A stretch of 26,476 nt of DNA from Chrysochromulina tobinii (Eukaryota > Haptophyta > Prymnesiales > Chrysochromulinaceae): contig JWZX01003224.1 of assembly GCA_001275005.1 (NCBI GenBank), positions 1 to 26,476 of the forward strand, read 5' to 3'. The position numbers and the translations under genes were made by a program. Below, piece by piece: positions 10,496 through 20,700 of the stretch (position 1 is the first letter of the stretch; every line of letters begins with the position of its first letter). The notes under the pieces were generated by a model. That model saw nothing but the letters and a program-made list of their open reading frames with translations. It was not told the origin of the DNA and made no database searches.

Positions 10496-11840
10496 GCTCT
10501 CTCCCGGCGGGGACGTTGAGGACCTCTTGCAAGGTGGCACAGAGGTGGACGCAATCTCTCTGTGCGGAACTGAGATCGACGTTGTCTCACCGAATGGGCC
10601 TGAAGTCATGATCGACAAAGAGCAAGCGGCGGCTCCTGCGGTGGGCGCTGTTACGGGCACGCCGCAGAAGAGCACTGTGCGTGTGGTGCCCTGGCTGCCG
10701 CGTCAGCTCTGGGAATCTGATGGCGCGTATGAGAGCCGTGTGCAGTTCGACGAGGCCCGCTTTGGGCCTGCGCCGCCACAAAGTGAGTCAGAGGGTATGC
10801 GCCGTGCTGCCCGGTCGATGGCGAAGGCCAATGCCTCTGTGCTCGGCTGCAGCTACCCGGCGGAAGACGAGGTTGCTTTCTCGTCAACGCCAATCAAGCG
10901 ACCACGGGCGGCAATCGAGACTGACTTAGAGGAGGACGAGGAGATCATTGCCATGTCGCTGGAAGCGCTCAAGGCGAAGCTCGAGCAGGTCCAGGCGGAG
11001 GCTAAGATTGCCATCGCAAGCATCGGTGCGCACGACCTTGCACAAGATGAAGTTGAAGACGGCGATGGTGAAGACGGCAAGGATGATCGCGTTCGTGTTC
11101 GTGCTGCCATCGATCTTTTGCTAGACGGAGAAGGCGATCGTCCAGCTTTTTCTGTTGATCTCTCTCAAGACGGAGAAGGCAAAGACGGAGGAGGCGAAGA
11201 CGGAGAAGGCGAAGGTGATCGTCGGCGTGCGTTGGTTGTTGATCTTGCGAAAGACGGAGAAGACGGTAGCGAGGGCGGCGAGGGCAATGGCGAACATCCC
11301 GACGGAGATGAGGATGGTGATGACAGCAGGTATGGCAGCTTCCATCCAAACGTCGCCCAGAGCGCGGCACTGGCCGTCATGGAGGCAGGCAAGAGCGTCG
11401 TCGTCATCGGTGCCGCCGGGACGGGTAAGACAGCACTGATCCTCGGCAAGGTGAAGGATCGTCTGCGGCGCTCGAGTGGCAAGGTGCTGTTGACGGGCCC
11501 GTACAACACCCACGTGGACAAGCTGCGCACTGACGTTAGCAGCGATCCAGAGCTAGCAGAAGCCGTAGCAGCTCGTCGGATTATCTTCAAGACGACGGCC
11601 GCGGCATTCTCGTTCCCAACGCGCGGGATAGCTAAGCCCCTAGAGCCGGGACACACACGGGCACACGGACACACAGACGAACCTCACAACCATCCCAACC
11701 CACCAACGCACCCGAGCGACCGCGAGACGACCGAATCAGCGGCCGACACCGCCGACTCAACGGCCGCAGCCCCGGAGCCGGTACGAATGCAATTGTACGA
11801 ATGGCGACCGCAAGATATCTGCGGTCGTATACACATGTGA
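10491..11840 (+). pseudogene. Truncated P-loop ATPase / SF1 helicase-like protein
   Basis: The frame opens right at the end of the ubiquitin-like frame. Its first ATG is at 10608, giving about 410 residues. It has a Lys/Glu helix (about 115-145), an acidic Asp/Gly/Glu repeat region, then SFHPNVAQSAALAVMEAGKS followed by VVVIGAAGTGKTALI, a clear Walker A (GAAGTGKT) in the Q-motif/motif I layout of Pif1-like and other SF1 helicases. A DE(x)(x) motif II and motifs III-VI are absent. After RGIAKPLEP (about 11632) the sequence becomes a His/Pro/Thr-rich tail unlike a helicase. It is probably a 5' fragment of an element-encoded helicase, unless an intron removes the tail. Confidence 0.5.
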
Positions 11841-11982
11841 AGTCTGTGTCAAGTCAAGACTATACAGTACATAAACAACAAACAACCAGACAGAAGCCTA
11901 TCGAATGTGCTCCGGAAGCGCTTGGTAGGATGTGGAACTTGACTTGACGTGAACTTGGGCATCGACCTGTGCGGGGTTTTGC
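11841..11982. other. Short intergenic spacer
   Basis: A 142-base AT-richer spacer between the mobile element and the Mpv17-family gene. It presumably holds that gene's promoter and 5' UTR. No motif is recognised. Confidence 0.5.
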
Positions 11983-12642
11983 ATGCGGTCCATCGCTCAA
12001 ATGCTGGCGCTCGTGCTGCACTGCCAGGATTGCGTGGCGACTCCTGTGTCGTTCGTGAAGCGGCTTGCGGCGCTCCCAAGAGAGCAGCCGCTGCTTTTTG
12101 GCGCAAGCGTCACTTGCGTCAAGACAGCAGCCGCTGACGTATTGACGCAGACCGCTGGCCTTGGCAGAGGATGGAGCGAACTGGATTGGCGGCGCATTGG
12201 CGTCTTTGCATTGTTCGGGGCACTGTATCTGGGCGGCGTGCAGTACGCCCTCTTCATGAAGATCTATCCGCGGCTGCTGCCCCTCGCCTCGACGTACGCT
12301 GCAATGAATTGGAGGGCGAAGCTTGCGGATGGCCGCGGGTTCGCGTCGGTGCTCGCGCAGGTCGCACTCGATCAAGGTCTCCACTGGCCGTTTGCAGCGA
12401 TCCCATGCTTCTATCTTTTCAAGGGTCTTGGCGAGGGCGAATCGATTGGCGCCACGGGGCGCGCGCTGCGGCAGAATTGGTCATCGGATGTGCTCGCGTG
12501 CTGGGCTTTCTGGCTGCCCGCGGACGCGGTGAGCTTCGGCGTGCTGCCGCTTCACTGGCAGGTCCCCTTTGCAGCGGCGGTCAGCTTCGCGTACACGTCA
12601 TTTGTGAGCTTTCGACGGGGTGAGCGGCTCGCGTCGGAGTGA
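11983..12642 (+). CDS. Mpv17/PMP22-family membrane protein
   Basis: A 219-residue single-exon protein of the Mpv17/PMP22/PXMP2 family. These are small multi-span proteins of peroxisomal or inner mitochondrial membranes, implicated in channel activity and metabolite balance. Visible signatures are the N-terminal PLLFGASVTCVKTAAADVLTQ, WRRIGVFALFGALYLGGVQY, VALDQGLHWPFAAIPCFYLF, and the C-terminal NWSSDVLACWAFWLPADAV followed by VPFAAAVSFAYTSFVSF. Together these make about four membrane segments at typical family spacing. The ATG at 11983 gives the family's usual length. It lies 242 bases before the dioxygenase gene on the same strand. Which organelle it serves cannot be decided here. Confidence 0.85.
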   Translation: MRSIAQMLALVLHCQDCVATPVSFVKRLAALPREQPLLFGASVTCVKTAAADVLTQTAGLGRGWSELDWRRIGVFALFGALYLGGVQYALFMKIYPRLLPLASTYAAMNWRAKLADGRGFASVLAQVALDQGLHWPFAAIPCFYLFKGLGEGESIGATGRALRQNWSSDVLACWAFWLPADAVSFGVLPLHWQVPFAAAVSFAYTSFVSFRRGERLASE

Positions 12643-12884
12643 TGCGATCGCTCCGATCGCTTTTGTACCATTGTAGGAGCACCACTCTCTCCAAACGCTT
12701 AGTCCTATCGTGAGACTGGTGCGATCGCGTGGCGCCGTGAGCCGGGAATGGCTTGGCTTGGCGGAGTCTGAAGCAACAGGCCTACTAAGAGGCCCCCTAC
12801 GGAAGGCCAAAGAATGTGGTGCTTTTGACACTTCTTCGAAAGATCGCGGATATTTCGCGCAAACCGCGGCCTCTGAGCGCTTCA
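12643..12884. other. Spacer between Mpv17-like and dioxygenase genes
   Basis: A 242-base spacer. The dioxygenase frame is open for 69 bases upstream of its first ATG at 12885 but begins with GTG there. No promoter motif or RNA gene is recognised. Confidence 0.5.
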
Positions 12885-14351
12885 ATGCTCGCCGCGCTCG
12901 CCTTCAGCGTGGCATCGTCTTCGGCGGCGTTGGCCGTGCAGTCCGTTGCACTCAAGCGGCCGGTTGCGATTAGCGCAGCTGCCGTCGAGAACGAGGGCAA
13001 GACGCTCGCGATTCACTTCAACGACGGTCTCAAGTGCCGCTTCCATTCTCTGTGGCTTCGTGATGCATGCCGCGATGACGCGCACGTGGCGAAATACGCT
13101 GGTGAGCGCCTGCTCACCGCCACGCCCGTCGGCCCGTCTGGTGTGATTCCCAGCCGGCTGCGCGCGTCGGCGGCTGAGGTGCACGATGGCGAGGAGCTGC
13201 GCATCCACTGGGACGAGGAATCGATGTGCAAGCATGAGCTTGCAGTGGACCCGCCGACCGTCTCCATGTTCCCGGCGGCCTTTCTGCGCGCGTACGCCGA
13301 GGTCGTGGCTGAACGCATTATCGAGCCCGAGCAGGCAGACGCGGCGCAGCCCTCCGTTGGCGATGCGCTCAACGACGAGCTCGCGTGGCTTCGGCCGTAC
13401 TCTGCTTTCCAGAATGCGCCAGCGCCCAGACCCGAGGAGATGTGCCTGTGGAAGAACGACGGCGGCCTCGAGCTGCCCGTGTACGACCATGACAATGTCC
13501 TCGACGTCGAGTCGACGGCCAACCTGCGCATGCTTCAAGACGTGGTGAGGTACGGAGCTGTAATCATCGACGGATGCGCCAACCCGGGCGTCGAAGGACT
13601 GCACAACTTTGCTGACAAGGCGCTGGGCGGGCTGCAAAAAGACCCGACGCGCCCCAAGGCGCACTGGAAGATCGTCAAGAAGGACGGTGCCACGTCTGTC
13701 TCGTACGACCACCTCAAGCGCCTCAACCAGCACACAGACTCGTCCATACCCCCGCATGGCCTGCCCGCGCTCTGCCTTCTTTTCCACTATGCCGAAGGCA
13801 CCGGCACCAATACGCTCACTGACGGCTTCGCCGCCGCCGCCCAGCTGCGCGCCGAAAACCCCTTGGGCTATGCGCTCCTCGCAAAGTATGGCTACGATGG
13901 CGAGCGCGACTTCGTGGCCTCGCGCGCCGACTCGACGCAGCAGTTCAACCGGGGTCTGGTGGTGTCCACGCAGGTCCCAATGCTGCAGCTCGACGATGCA
14001 GGCGAGCTCAAGCGCATCCAGTACAACGAGGTCTTCCGCATGCCGCTCTCATTACCGTACGACATCTTCCCCAGGTGGTACGCCGCCTTCGACCGCTTCG
14101 TCGAGCTGCTCCACTCGAACGACTTCGAGAGGCAGATCCCGATGAGCAAGGGGCGCTTCATCCTGATGCAAAACTGGCGCGTGCTGCACGGCCGCGCGGG
14201 CGGGCGCGCCTCGGCCAACCGAGTGCTTGTCGGCGGCACGATCACACGCGAGGCGTTCTACTCGCAGGCGCGCCGTCTCACGCGCGAACGGCGCGCCTTT
14301 GCCGACGTGGCGCAGGAGGAGGAGCTCGTCTTACGCCGACGCGCTGACTGA
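12885..14351 (+). CDS. Gamma-butyrobetaine / trimethyllysine dioxygenase-like enzyme
   Basis: A 488-residue Fe(II)/2-oxoglutarate oxygenase of the family that hydroxylates trimethyllysine or gamma-butyrobetaine in carnitine synthesis. It has a GBBH-type N-terminal domain (HFNDGLKCRFHSLWLRDACR) followed by the TauD-like catalytic domain. The HxD iron motif is in NQHTDSS (His about residue 283); the distal His is in WRVLHGRAG (about 435); the likely 2-oxoglutarate Arg is in the following NRVLVGGTITREAF stretch. In human BBOX1 the N-terminal domain binds zinc through three Cys and one His; here the equivalent loop keeps only one Cys, so that site may be lost. The start MLAALAFSVASSSAALAV could be a mitochondrial or secretory leader. 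Which of the two substrates it uses cannot be told. Its stop codon lies in a tandem duplication. Confidence 0.85.
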   Translation: MLAALAFSVASSSAALAVQSVALKRPVAISAAAVENEGKTLAIHFNDGLKCRFHSLWLRDACRDDAHVAKYAGERLLTATPVGPSGVIPSRLRASAAEVHDGEELRIHWDEESMCKHELAVDPPTVSMFPAAFLRAYAEVVAERIIEPEQADAAQPSVGDALNDELAWLRPYSAFQNAPAPRPEEMCLWKNDGGLELPVYDHDNVLDVESTANLRMLQDVVRYGAVIIDGCANPGVEGLHNFADKALGGLQKDPTRPKAHWKIVKKDGATSVSYDHLKRLNQHTDSSIPPHGLPALCLLFHYAEGTGTNTLTDGFAAAAQLRAENPLGYALLAKYGYDGERDFVASRADSTQQFNRGLVVSTQVPMLQLDDAGELKRIQYNEVFRMPLSLPYDIFPRWYAAFDRFVELLHSNDFERQIPMSKGRFILMQNWRVLHGRAGGRASANRVLVGGTITREAFYSQARRLTRERRAFADVAQEEELVLRRRAD

Positions 14352-14413
14352 ATGGAGGGGCGAGAGCTCGCCGCCGACGCGCTGACTGAATGGAGGGGCG
14401 AGAGATCGCCGTA
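14338..14413 (+). repeat. 38-bp tandem duplication over the dioxygenase stop codon
   Basis: CGACGCGCTGACTGAATGG and the following bases occur twice with a 38-base period and almost no differences. The stop codon TGA lies inside the first copy, so the second is in the 3' UTR. It is a recent local duplication similar in scale to the exon-segment duplications of the downstream armadillo gene. Confidence 0.8.
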
Positions 14414-14724
14414 TGGTGTAGCGGGGGAGGGCGTGATCGTTCGGTGCCTGCACAATGAGTACTTGGGTAGCCTCCCGATGGCGGCTTACGAATTCCAGCC
14501 CCTTGTGCATAGCACGCCCCCCGCGCCCCCGGGCGGGTGTAGTGGCTTCCTTACAGATCATGAGCCTGAAAAGCGCGCATGGCGGCGGGCATGTCGTACA
14601 AGTGTCCTTCCTTTGCATGCAGACCCACCCCAAAAAAGAAAAAGGATGTCCGCACCAACCGACCTCTCAAAAGTGATTTCGAGCCGTGCCTTAGCCGTGC
14701 CATCCGTGTGAGTGACGACCATCC
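14352..14724. other. Intergenic spacer before the armadillo gene
   Basis: A 373-base spacer holding the second copy of the 38-bp duplication and presumably the armadillo gene's promoter and 5' UTR. No other gene is seen. A purine-rich stretch (AAAAAAGAAAAAGGATG) lies at about 14632-14648. Confidence 0.5.
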
Positions 14725-17700
14725 ATGGGCCGCAAGCGCTGCAAAATCACAGCGAAGGACATAGCTCAGTACTCGTCTCTAGGTGCCTTCATCGCTGAGC
14801 TGATCAAAAACGTCTCCGACAGCACTGGCTCCGAGTTGCAAGAGGACGCAGCAACTGCACTGCGCTCTCTTGCACAGCAGTCACATCATGAGCACGTGGA
14901 CGCCATATTTGCAGCGGGCGCGGTGCGGCCGCTCATCGCGCTGCTTCGCACATCCGCCTCGGCCAATGCGCAGGCCTCCGCTGCGGGCGCACTTGCCGCG
15001 CTCGCACACGAAAAGCCAGAGCACCAGGCGGCCATCGTCGCGGGCGGCGCAATCGCACCACTCGTGCGCATACTGAGCGCAGGCGGCACCAAGGCGCAGG
15101 AGGAGGCCGCCTCCGCGCTCGCGTCGCTCACCTCGGACAGTCTCGTCGAGGCGCAGCGCGACGTGATGCGCCAAGGCGCCGTGCATCCGCTCGTCGTACT
15201 GCTTGCGGGTGGGAGCGCAGCTACACAGGCCTATGCCGCGCAGGCCCTCGCCAACATGGCGCGCTGCACGAACGCCGACGCACAGACGGTCGTCGCCAAG
15301 GCGGGTGCCATCCCCCCTCTGCTTCGGCTGCTGAGCGACGCCAGGGCGCAAACGCCTGCGGCCGGCTGCCTCGCCATGCTCGTGAGCAACAACTCTGGCG
15401 TGCAGCAGCAGGTAGCGTCCGCGGGCGGCATCCCGCCGTTGCTCGCGCTCCTCAACGGGCGCAACATCGAGGCGCAGGTGCAGGCGGCCGCCGCCCTCTC
15501 GGAGCTGGCCAAGGAGAACCCCGACATCCAGGCGCAAATCGTGAGAGCAGGCGGCATCGGCCCCCTGCTTGCGCTCTCCGGCTCGTTCCGCAGCACGGCG
15601 GCGATGGCGCTCGGCACGGCGGCCCTCGCTCGGCTGGCCCACCAGAATCCGAGCAATCAAGACGCGATCGCTCGTCAGGGCGGCATCAAGGCCCTCGTCG
15701 ACAACCTCGGCTCGCCCCACGGCAGTGAAGACCCGCGCGTGCTCGCGAACGCGGCCACGGCTTTGATGGAGCTCTGCCGCTCCAACCATGCCAACCAGGC
15801 CGCCGTCGCGAACCACACGGAGGCGATCTCGCTGCTCGCGTCGCTGGTCAAGAGCAGCATGCATATGAGCGTCAAGGCCGAGTGCGCCGGGGCCCTTTGG
15901 TCTCTCTCGCAGGACCCGAAGATCAAGACGATGATCGCTCGCGCCTTCGCCATCCCGCCGCTCGTCGCGCTGCTCAGCTCGACCGATCAGCGCGCGTGTG
16001 AGCAAGCCTCTGATGACCTCTGATGACCTCTGATGACCTCTGATGGCCTCTGATGGTGCTCAGCTCGATCAAGCAGCGCGCGTGTATTAAATTTGGCACT
16101 GCAACCCCTCCCCCGGATGGATTTGGCAGGTGAACATGCCTCGTTCGCGCTCGCGTCGATTGCACTCCAGAATGGCGACAACATGGTGCAAATCACCGGG
16201 ATGCTCGTCGAGGTGCTCGTGGATGAGGCCGAGAAGGCCGCGCACGTGCGCGCCGTGCGTGCGCTGGAGGCTCTCGTGCAGCAGAATCCAACGTTCCACG
16301 ACCGGATCGCCAAGGCAGGCCCGATGAATGCGCTCGTCGAGCTTCTGAAGCATGGGATCGCACCGGCGAAAGATTATGCGCTCTGGTCGCTCTCTCTCTC
16401 GATCACGCGCGCTGACCAGCCTGTGATCGCGGAGGCGGGGGGCGTGCTGCCTCTCATCGCACAGCTCGCGGACCAGCGAGTCCTCAACCAAGACGCAGGC
16501 GAGTCATCTATGTCCTCTGATGACCGCTGACGACCTCTAATGACCGCTGATGACCTCTAATGACCTCTGATGACCTCGAATGACCTCTGATGACCTCTGA
16601 TGACCTCTAATGACCTCTGATGACCTCTGATGACCTCTGATGACCTCTGATGACCTCTGATGACCAGCGAGCAGGTGAGTCATCTCGCTCTGATTGCGAG
16701 TCATTGATTGCGAGTGATGGCCACTTCCATGACGTGTGATGACGATCGATGGGTCATGAATGGGGCGATGGCGATGGATGGACACTGGGTGTCTATTGGG
16801 TGTCACACCCCTGTCGATTGATGGCGATTGATGGCGATTGATGGCGATTGATGGCGATTGATGGCGAGTCCGAGCTCGTCCTTTCCCCCGAGTGCACAAG
16901 TGGCGGCTGCTCTGATGACCTCTGATGAGCTCTAATGAGCTCTGATGAACCTCTGATGACCTCTGATGAGCTCGTCCTTTCCCCCCGAGAGCACAGGCGG
17001 CGGCTGCTCTGGCCAAGCTCGCGCATGAGAACAAGGAGACCCAGGACCACATCGTGCGGTGCAGCGGCGTCAAGCCGCTCATCAAGTTGCTCGAGATGGG
17101 CCGAGGTCTCTTGCCATCGCCGTTCAGCTTTGCCCGGGTAGTCTCCATGCAGGTGGCCAAGAGCTTACCGGGTGCATCTGCGGTGGAGGACGTCGCCGAG
17201 GGTGGCAGCTTTCGACGCAGCAGAGTCGGCCACTGGAGAGCCTTGCAGGCCGACCTCGCGGAGGCGACGGCTCAATTGGACGAAGATCCAAACGTCAAGT
17301 ACCGCTCTGCACGCCAAAACGCCGCATTCGCTCTGGCGAGCCTCTCTGACGAACCCGCGGTTCGTCACATGGATGTTCGAAGTCGACGGAACCTCGAAAT
17401 GTGCCCAAGAGCACGTTCGCTGATTGCCGCTGATGACCCATGATTGCCTCATCATCAGGCACGTGACGAGATCGTTGGGGCGGGCGGCATCCGCCCTCTG
17501 GTCCTCGCGCTCGATGACGATAATCATCAGACGAAGCGGTTTGCGCCCACGGCCCTCGCACACGCGCCACACGCCACTTCATGGCCCACGACGGCGCTCT
17601 CTGATTGCCGCTGATGATGACACGTTTGAGTGTGCCCCTCATCAGGTTTGCGGCCACGGCCCTCGCACGCCTCTCGAAGGCGCACGAGGCGACGCAATCG

Positions 17701-20700
17701 GCCGTGGCCGAGGCAGGTGCCGTCGTGCCTCTCGTCTCCCTCGAACATCGCGCATGCAAGTGCTCACCACGGCGCCTCCTCGCCATGCTCTCCCCACAGG
17801 TGCCATCGTGCCTCTCGTCTCTCTCCTCGACGGGAAAGAGGGGCCGGAGGCGCAGGAGGCGGCCGCGGGCGCGTTGCTGTGCCTGGCGGATCACGAAGGC
17901 GCTCGGCTGGCGATCACGGAGGCCGATGGGATCGGGTGGCTCGTGATGCTCCTCGGCTGCGAGAACCCACGCGCTCGACAGCACGCCGAGGGTGCTCTCG
18001 TGCGCCTTTCGATCTCCGTCTCGAACCGCGTGCTGATCATTAAGAAGCTCGTCGACATGCTGCAAGACGCAGGCACTTCCGCGCAAGAGCAGGCGGCTGC
18101 CGCACTCGCCAAGCTCGCACGCGAGTCGGCCGACAATCGCAAGTCGATCGTGGACGCGAACGGCATCGTGCCGCTTCTCGAGCTGCTGGACTCGACGTCG
18201 ATGAAGGCGAAGGAGAACGCGGCGGCTGCAATCACGCAGCTCGTGCGCAAGGGCGTCGAGAGCAGTTCGCAACAAGAGAAGCTCTCCAAAGATAACCAGT
18301 CGGTCATTGCGAAGGCGGGCGGCATCGAAAAGCTCGTGGGCGTGCTGATCGGCTTGCAGGTGATTGCCCTGATTGCGTCGGATTGCATCAGATTGCAAGT
18401 GAGAGAGTGGCGTGGTCGTCTGCCAGGGGACCCCTCGCGCAGGCGATTGCACCTGATAGAATCTGATTGCATCTGATTGCATCTGATTGCATCGAACCGC
18501 ATGCGCGCCTGTCAGGGGACCGGCCTCCAAGGCAAGGAGCTCGCCACCGTGCAGCTGTGCAGGCTGACGGCGGAGGCCATCAAGGAGATGGCGTTTGGGA
18601 ATGCCAAGATCCAGACGGCAGTCGCCGAGTCGGGTGGCATCGCGCCGCTCGTCTCCATGCTCAACTCGAGCGATGCCGAGATGCAGGCCAATGCCGCGGG
18701 TGCGCTCGCCAACCTCGCACGCAACCACCAGATCAACCAGTCGGCCATCGCGAAGACGGGCGCGGTCGGCCCGCTGTGCACGCTCGTGCGTGAAGGTACG
18801 TTGATTGCCACTGATGACCTGCCTGGCATGCAAGTGCTCACCACGGCGCGGTCGGCCCGCTGTGCACGCTCGTGCGAGAAGGTAGTGCGGAGACGAAGGA
18901 CGAGTCGGCGATGGCGATCTGGGCCATCTCGACCGACAACGCACCCAACAAGGACACGATCGCCAAGCTGGGTGGCATCGACCCGCTCATCGGGCTGCTC
19001 CAGAACGGATCCTCACAAAAGTCGCTCGATTGCGTCGCGGGCGCCCTCACGTCCCTCGCGCACAAGCACCTGGACAACCGCGACTACATTTCCAAACGGC
19101 TCGTCAACCTGCTCGGCTCGTCGTCCGTGCGCTCCGCTGACAAGGCTGTGCGCGTGCTCACGACGTGCAAGGCGTTCACTCATGGCTCGTCACCCAACCA
19201 GATGGCCATCAGCAAGGCCGGGGGCATCTCGCCACTCATTACTTGGCTCGCGTCGACACACATCACCGCGTGCGCCCAGGCGGCCATGGCTGTCCTCTCA
19301 ATGATCCTTCATAACACGACCACCCAGTCCCAGTTCGCTCGATCCGACGGCATCCCGCCGCTCATCAACTTGGTCAAGAAGGCCTCCCCAGACCGTCGAA
19401 CCGTCCACGCCGAGCTCGCACAAGAGTATGCGTGCCGCGCGCTCTTCCATCTCGCGTCACAGGCCGACAACCGTGCGCTCATTGTCGACTCGCACGTGAT
19501 GCAGCCTCTCGTGCGCATGCTCACGGCCGAGACTGAATGTGCTCCGGAGCTCGCGGCTATGGTTCTCGTACGTCTCTCCCGCGGCAATGTGGACGTTTGT
19601 AACGACTGTGCGAGTAAGGGCGCCATCGTACCCCTGGTGAAGCTCGTCTCTTCGGGGCTGCACGGCGCGCAGCAGCAAGCCGCCGCCACGCTCGCTGAGA
19701 TTGCCCTCGTCTCTCAGAACCGCGACGCCATCGCCAATGCAGGCGCGATCGAGCCGCTCATTCGCTTAATGGACTCGTCCACCGTCGGCTCGCCCGAGAC
19801 GGCGGCGCGAGTGCTCGCCCACCTGGCGGTAGAGGACGACAAGATTGATGACTCGGGGAGCCTCGTTGCTCGAAAGGCCAAGGCAGCGGCAGCGGCCAAG
19901 GCGGCGGCAGCGGCGGCAGCAACGGCGGTGGCGGCGGGCGGCAAACCAGCCGGCGCGCCGAGCGCCGCCGTGAGCGTCGCCGAGGCATCGGATGCTGAGA
20001 CGTTGGCACGCGAGCTCACGGGTGCGTCGGAGCGGCGCGCGCAGATCCACGTCCTCGGCGGCGTGTCCCGACTCGTGGCCATGCTCGACGGATCGCTCAT
20101 GATTACAGTCAGCCAGAGCACGCTACGAGTGCAGGCAGAGCAGGCGGAGCAGGCCAGGGCGGCCATGCAGGCCAAGGAGGCGGCGGACGCCGACGCCGGC
20201 GCCGAGCCGCTGTCATCCTCGGATGCTCTCGAGGGGGATCTCAAAACAAGCAAGGTCAGGCGGACCTCCGCCGAAGTGATAGTCGAGGCTAGCGAGCTGG
20301 AAGCGTTGCTCAGGGGCACAGCATACAAGCCGAAGTCGACGCACAAGGTGTGGTCGATAGCTCCCAATCTCATCGACGTCGACGAGAACGGGCGAGCTCG
20401 GGAGCAGATCCAAATCGCCACGGCCAATAAGATGGCGATGCAGGAGCAGTCGGCCGCCGCGCTCGCAGAGCTCGCGAAGGTGCGTTCATTGATGTCCCTG
20501 ATGACCCTCGATTACGTTGATTGCCACTGATCCGCCGTGCTGGCGGGTCTCGCGAAGGGCAACGGCGAGCTGCAGGATGCGATCATCTTGGCGGGGGGAG
20601 TGCCTCCCCTGCTGGCCTTTATCCGCATCGGCTCGTCAGTGGGGCAGGAACATGCGGGGCGCGCCATCTGGCATCTATGTGCGGACATTGAGAATCAGAA

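Larger units (their letters stand above)
7947..11840 (+). mobile_element. Decayed tyrosine-recombinase element (Crypton- or Starship-like cargo)
   Basis: Three consecutive coding blocks form one unit: a tyrosine recombinase with chromodomain, a ubiquitin-like domain, and a P-loop ATPase/helicase fragment. The reading frame is broken between them, and the last lacks most helicase motifs, so the copy looks non-autonomous or dead. Element ends, inverted repeats and target duplications were not identified, so both boundaries are approximate. Eukaryotic tyrosine-recombinase elements such as Cryptons and fungal Starship captains carry a comparable recombinase, but I know no named family with exactly this set of domains. 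Confidence 0.55.

Noticed and set aside
16007-16056. C/D-box snoRNA signal from repeated TGATGA and CTGA
   Set aside because: The C-box-like and D-box-like motifs come from every repeat unit. There is no single terminal-stem structure or unique guide, so the match is expected by composition.
16511-16662. CRISPR-like array
   Set aside because: Units are 10-bp head-to-tail with no spacers, inside a eukaryotic intron. It is a minisatellite.
16537-17160. Minus-strand repetitive peptide (SEVIRGHQRS units) and similar at 24914-25730
   Set aside because: These are translations of the 10-bp intronic minisatellite on the stop-free strand, not a gene.
17295-18944. Long minus-strand open frame (549 residues) over the armadillo gene
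   Set aside because: It is Arg/His-rich shadow sequence opposite armadillo exons and stop-free intron repeats. The plus strand shows clear protein homology and splicing.
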